Shown here piece by piece: positions 12,907-16,093 of a stretch of DNA of 16,093 nt. The stretch is from NCBI GenBank assembly GCA_040383485.1, contig JBEIDK010000068.1, positions 1 to 16,093 of the forward strand. Reading direction: 5' to 3'. This DNA is from JBEIDK01 sp040383485. GTDB taxonomy: Bacteria; Bacteroidota; Bacteroidia; UBA4408. The notes beneath the pieces were generated by a model. It was not told where the DNA came from. It was given only the letters and a program-made list of their open reading frames with translations, and made no database searches. The translations under genes were made by a program, and so were the position numbers. Numbering within the stretch: position 1 is the stretch's first letter; the number at the start of each line of letters is the position of its first letter.

Positions 12907-13239
12907 ATGGCAATAAATGTAGAAAACACAAAAGCTCAAATGCGCAAAGGGGTTTTAGAATTTTGTATCCTTAGCGTATTAGCAGATGGTGAAGCTTATC
13001 CAAGCGACATTATTGAAAGACTTAAAGAAGCAAAATTAATTGTAGTTGAAGGAACTCTTTACCCATTGCTAACAAGATTAAAGAATGATAATCTTTTAGG
13101 TTATAGATGGGAGGAATCTTCTTCAGGCCCTCCTCGTAAGTATTATAAACTTACAGAACATGGGCAATTAGTTCTGAATGAACTTTTAGGTGCCTGGGAT
13201 GAATTAGTAAAATCAGTAAATAAAACCATTAAAAAATAA
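12907..13239 (+). CDS. PadR-family transcriptional regulator
   Basis: This 110-residue protein is almost wholly a PadR winged helix-turn-helix (about 10-88). Clear signs are MRKGVLEFCILSVLADGEAY, the segment PSDIIERLKEA, the recognition helix and wing VEGTLYPLLTRLKNDNLLGY and the wing end SGPPRKYYKLTEHGQ. A short C-terminal helix (about 89-110) would make the dimer contact. PadR proteins usually repress nearby genes and often their own. The stop is 5 bp from the ATG of the PspC-domain gene, so the pair is one operon, a common arrangement in Bacteroidota. The inducer is unknown. Confidence 0.95.
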   Translation: MAINVENTKAQMRKGVLEFCILSVLADGEAYPSDIIERLKEAKLIVVEGTLYPLLTRLKNDNLLGYRWEESSSGPPRKYYKLTEHGQLVLNELLGAWDELVKSVNKTIKK

Positions 13240-13244
13240 AAAAA

Positions 13245-14972
13245 ATGAATAAGACATTAACAATAAACATAGGTGGAATAGTTTTTAATATCGAGGTAGA
13301 TGCTTTCGAAAAATTAGATAACTATTTAAAAGAAATTAAATTTCACTTTACCGAATCACAAGGAAAAGATGAAATTATGACAGATATTGAAAATCGAATT
13401 GCTGAGATGTTTCAAGAAAAAGTGGGTACCACAAAATCTGTATTAATAATGGAAGATGTTGATAGGGTAATAAAAATAATGGGTAACCCCGAAGATTTTT
13501 CAGATTCGAACGCTGAAGAAAATACACGAAAAAGTAGTTTGGAAAATAGCAATCAAAATTACCAGAACTATAGAAGACGTGTATATAGAGATGGCGACGA
13601 CCGCATTATTGGTGGTGTTTGTAGTGGTATAGCAAATTACTTTGATATTGATCCATTATGGATTAGACTTGGTTTGGCAGCTAGCTTTTTCTTAGCCGGC
13701 TCAGGTTTCTTATTATATTTAATTTTATGGATAGCAATACCAGAAGCAAAAACAACAGCTGAGAAACTAGCTATGAAAGGAGAACCCATTAACGTAGATA
13801 ATATATCCAAAACAATAAAAGATGAGTTTGAACGTGTAAACGATAGTGCAAGAAAGTTTGATACTGACGCAAAAAGTTCAGGTGGCAGATTTGGAAATAG
13901 AGCAAGAGGAATGGGAAACATCTTAGCTGACTTTTTAACTTCTATAGCTTATAATTTTATAAAAGTAGCCGGTAAATTTTTTGCCATTTCATTTATCATT
14001 TTTGGAGTAATTCTACTCAGTATCATTCTTGGTTCAGTTTTCGGTGATTTTTCGTTAATACATATAAACAACAATGACGATATCACTAATTATTCATTCA
14101 AAGAAATTATGCTATTACTTTTCAATAATGAGAATGAAATAAATTTAGCAACAATAGGCTTATTACTTATAACTGCAATTCCATTGCTAATGATCATTTA
14201 TAAAGGCGTAAGAATGGTTTTTAAAATAAAGCAAAAAAATAAAATTTTAAGTATTTCAGCATCTATTTTATTCCTAATTGGAATTTGTATAAGTGTATAT
14301 GTTTTTATTGGAGTGGCTCAAGATTTTAAAATGCCAAGTAAACAGGTTCAAAAAGTAATGTTATCAACTCCAAAAAATAATGTTTTATATATCAAAACAG
14401 AATTATCAAGTAAATATAATGATGAAGATGACTTTGAAGATGATTATAAAATGACCAACCGAAATAATAATTTGTTTAAAGTTAACGACAATGGCATTAC
14501 ATTTTCTTCACCAGAGTTCGATGTCATTCCAAGCAAAACAGATAGCTTTGAATTGGTATTGATTAGAACAGCAAGAGGTAATTCTAAAAAGACAGCATAT
14601 GAAAGAGCCTCTAATATTAATTACACCTTCTCGCAAAACGATAGTATTTTATTGTTAAATAATTTTTTCGAATTAAATAAAAGTGAAAAATGGAGAGTAC
14701 AAAACTTGAAAATTATTTTAAGAGTACCTGTTGGCAAAACCATTTATTTGAGCAGGAGCCTAAAGAATATTATTTATGATATAGATAATGTAACTAATAC
14801 TAATGATAGCAAAATGATGAACCGTAAATGGATTATGAGGCAAGAAGGACTTACTTGTATAGATTGTATTGGAATAAATAGTAATAAGAAAAAAAATAAA
14901 CTTTCAATTGAAGAAGAATTAGAAAATAGTATTGATGAAATTCCTGAAATAGATGAGTTTGATGAGAAATAA
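13245..14972 (+). CDS. PspC-domain membrane protein
   Basis: This 575-residue protein has four parts. Residues 1-90 form a conserved soluble N-terminal domain (TLTINIGGIVFNIEVDAFEK, EIMTDIENRIAEMF, DVDRVIKIMGNPEDF) found in Bacteroidota PspC proteins. The PspC domain (about 110-170) follows: RRVYRDGDDRIIGGVCSGIA, then NYFDIDPLWIRLG and a membrane hairpin ending in LILWIAIPEA. Further membrane segments lie at about 243-266, 302-320 and 334-356. The last part (about 360-575) is probably outside the cytoplasm and ends in a very acidic tail (EEELENSIDEIPEIDEFDEK). PspC in other bacteria is an inner-membrane sensor of envelope stress. Here the partner PadR, not a phage-shock operon, suggests a different control circuit. 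Its exact role is unknown. Confidence 0.9.
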   Translation: MNKTLTINIGGIVFNIEVDAFEKLDNYLKEIKFHFTESQGKDEIMTDIENRIAEMFQEKVGTTKSVLIMEDVDRVIKIMGNPEDFSDSNAEENTRKSSLENSNQNYQNYRRRVYRDGDDRIIGGVCSGIANYFDIDPLWIRLGLAASFFLAGSGFLLYLILWIAIPEAKTTAEKLAMKGEPINVDNISKTIKDEFERVNDSARKFDTDAKSSGGRFGNRARGMGNILADFLTSIAYNFIKVAGKFFAISFIIFGVILLSIILGSVFGDFSLIHINNNDDITNYSFKEIMLLLFNNENEINLATIGLLLITAIPLLMIIYKGVRMVFKIKQKNKILSISASILFLIGICISVYVFIGVAQDFKMPSKQVQKVMLSTPKNNVLYIKTELSSKYNDEDDFEDDYKMTNRNNNLFKVNDNGITFSSPEFDVIPSKTDSFELVLIRTARGNSKKTAYERASNINYTFSQNDSILLLNNFFELNKSEKWRVQNLKIILRVPVGKTIYLSRSLKNIIYDIDNVTNTNDSKMMNRKWIMRQEGLTCIDCIGINSNKKKNKLSIEEELENSIDEIPEIDEFDEK

Positions 14973-15008
14973 ATGTAATTAGTTATTGGTTTGACGAATT
15001 GCTTTTTA

Positions 15009-15046
15009 AATGACTTCAAGATAATTACTTGGAGTCATTTTTTTTT
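15009..15046. terminator. Strong hairpin terminator between convergent genes
   Basis: AATGACTTCAAG (15009-15020) pairs with CTTGGAGTCATT (15028-15039) through 12 bp, with one G-T pair and a 7-nt loop, and runs into nine Ts at 15038-15046. It ends the PadR-PspC transcript. Its T-run overlaps the stop codon region of the convergent flavoprotein gene, and read the other way the hairpin is followed only by TTTAAAAAG, so it may work weakly for that gene too. Confidence 0.88.
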
Positions 15047-16093
15047 ATCCGCTAAAATCATGGTTTCCTAATTTAGCAGCCAAGTAAGCAGTGCTCCAAG
15101 CTGCTTGAAAGTTAAAACCGCCAGTAATTCCATCAATATTTAAAACTTCTCCGGCAAAAAATAGGTTCTTCTGTTTTTTACTTTCGAGTGTTTTCATTTC
15201 AACTTCTTTTAAATCTACTCCGCCAGAGGTAACAAATTCCTCTTTATTTGTTGTCTTTCCCTTTGCTTTGTAGCGGCTATTACAAAGCACTTCTACCAGG
15301 TGGTTAATTTTTTTATTGGGCACCTCAGCCCATTTTGTATTTGGTGGCAAATCAATTAACTCGAAAAAATATAACCATAGTCTTTTGGGTATATCAAAAG
15401 GTAGTTGATTTTCAATATTTTTTAGGTGATGTTTTTCTTTATATTCTAATAATTGAAAACGTACCTCTTCAGTATTCTTTTCATTTATCCAATTAACTAA
15501 GACTTCATAATTGTAATCTAGCTTATTTAACTCAATTGCTGCAAATGATGACAACTTCAATACTACAGGGCCACTAAATCCCCAATGTGTAATTAGGATA
15601 TCGCCAACAAACTCTTGCTTTGTATCCATAATTTTAACTTTTGCACCCCTAACCGAAATACCCATTAAATGTTTCATAAGATGTTCTTCAATGTTAAATG
15701 TAAACAATGAAGGAACTGGTTTAATTATTTTATGGCCAAGTTGAATCAACCAGCTATAAGAATCAAACTTATGAAACCCTCCTATCGTTATTATTACAAA
15801 TCTTGAATTAAATTCATTACTTTCAGTAATTACTTCGAATTGATTTTCATGATTAAAAATATGTTTTACCTCTTGATTTAATAATAAGTCAATTTTTAGT
15901 TTATTGGCTTCATCAATAAAAGATTGGATTATTGTCATAGAAGAATCTGATTTTGGAAAAACTCCTCCGTCAGGTTCCACTTTTAACTCTACGCTTCTCT
16001 CTTTAAACCAATCTATTAACATTTGCACATCAAACAAGTTAAATACAGACAGTAATTCTTTTTGCCCTCGAGGATAGTTTTGAGATAAAAGCC
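15045..16093 (-). CDS. HI0933/BaiN-like FAD-dependent oxidoreductase, 5' end outside window
   Basis: This is the C-terminal part of a flavoprotein of the HI0933 (YhiN/BaiN) family, usually about 400 residues. The reading frame stays open to the window edge: the codons before the TTG at 16037 read NYPRGQKELLSVFNL, matching the family's conserved YPRG region, so that TTG is not the true start. The N-terminal FAD-binding Rossmann motif lies outside. Visible family signs are GGVFPKSDSSMTII, the strand FVIITIGG (about 15807-15784), GWSGP-like HWGFSGPVVLKLS, TSGGVDLKEVEM, and the end FAGEVLNIDGITGGFNFQ followed by AAWSTAYLAA, which closes over the flavin. Some members reduce bile-acid intermediates, but most have no known substrate, so the reaction here cannot be named. 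It converges on the PspC gene with a shared terminator. Confidence 0.93.
   Translation of the reverse strand, partial: LLSQNYPRGQKELLSVFNLFDVQMLIDWFKERSVELKVEPDGGVFPKSDSSMTIIQSFIDEANKLKIDLLLNQEVKHIFNHENQFEVITESNEFNSRFVIITIGGFHKFDSYSWLIQLGHKIIKPVPSLFTFNIEEHLMKHLMGISVRGAKVKIMDTKQEFVGDILITHWGFSGPVVLKLSSFAAIELNKLDYNYEVLVNWINEKNTEEVRFQLLEYKEKHHLKNIENQLPFDIPKRLWLYFFELIDLPPNTKWAEVPNKKINHLVEVLCNSRYKAKGKTTNKEEFVTSGGVDLKEVEMKTLESKKQKNLFFAGEVLNIDGITGGFNFQAAWSTAYLAAKLGNHDFSG

Noticed and set aside
16035..16037. TTG at 16037 as the start of the flavoprotein
   Set aside because: The frame stays open to the window edge and encodes the conserved YPRG region upstream, so the gene is cut by the window.

Overview
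The window looks like a chromosomal piece of an AT-rich member of the Bacteroidota, probably near the Chitinophagales/Sphingobacteriales/Saprospiria. The signs are protein families typical of that phylum: a lipoprotein plus OmpA/thrombospondin-3 outer-membrane protein, a YfhO membrane protein, a secreted TonB-C/TPR protein, a PadR-PspC pair and a short GreA/GreB-like protein. Several upstream regions also fit the Bacteroidota promoter pattern TTTG-N18-20-TAnnTTTG. No species can be named from the sequence.

Layout. Positions 1-584 hold no credible gene. This stretch is visibly less AT-rich than the rest and contains a 217-bp nested inverted repeat. Positions 585-1871 (-) carry a secreted staphylococcal-type nuclease followed by a conserved uncharacterised protein, likely one transcript ending in a clear terminator. 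A 68-residue HTH-like protein (2052-2258, +) lies beside tRNA-Arg(TCT). Between tRNA-Arg and tRNA-Pro(TGG), both on the minus strand, is an array of seven 50-bp tandem repeats plus a degenerate eighth; its edge against tRNA-Arg forms a perfect 20-bp inverted repeat. Positions 3186-8334 (-) form a compact three-gene envelope operon: lipoprotein, beta-barrel/TSP3/OmpA protein, and an M28 metallopeptidase with a PDZ domain. A GreA/GreB-like gene is divergent from it and is followed by tRNA-Ser(TGA) on the minus strand.

The right half (+) has YfhO followed closely by a TonB-C/TPR protein, a 395-bp gap, then PadR and a PspC-domain membrane protein 5 bp apart. A strong hairpin terminator separates these from a convergent HI0933/BaiN-type flavoprotein whose 5' end lies outside the window.

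Working together: the minus-strand operon makes surface proteins, namely a lipoprotein, a peptidoglycan-anchored porin-like protein with a calcium-binding repeat linker, and an exported peptidase. PadR is expected to control itself and PspC. I found no complete mobile element, CRISPR array or defence system. The unexplained parts are the repeat array between the tRNA genes, the long hairpin at the left end, and the nuclease/unknown-protein pair.
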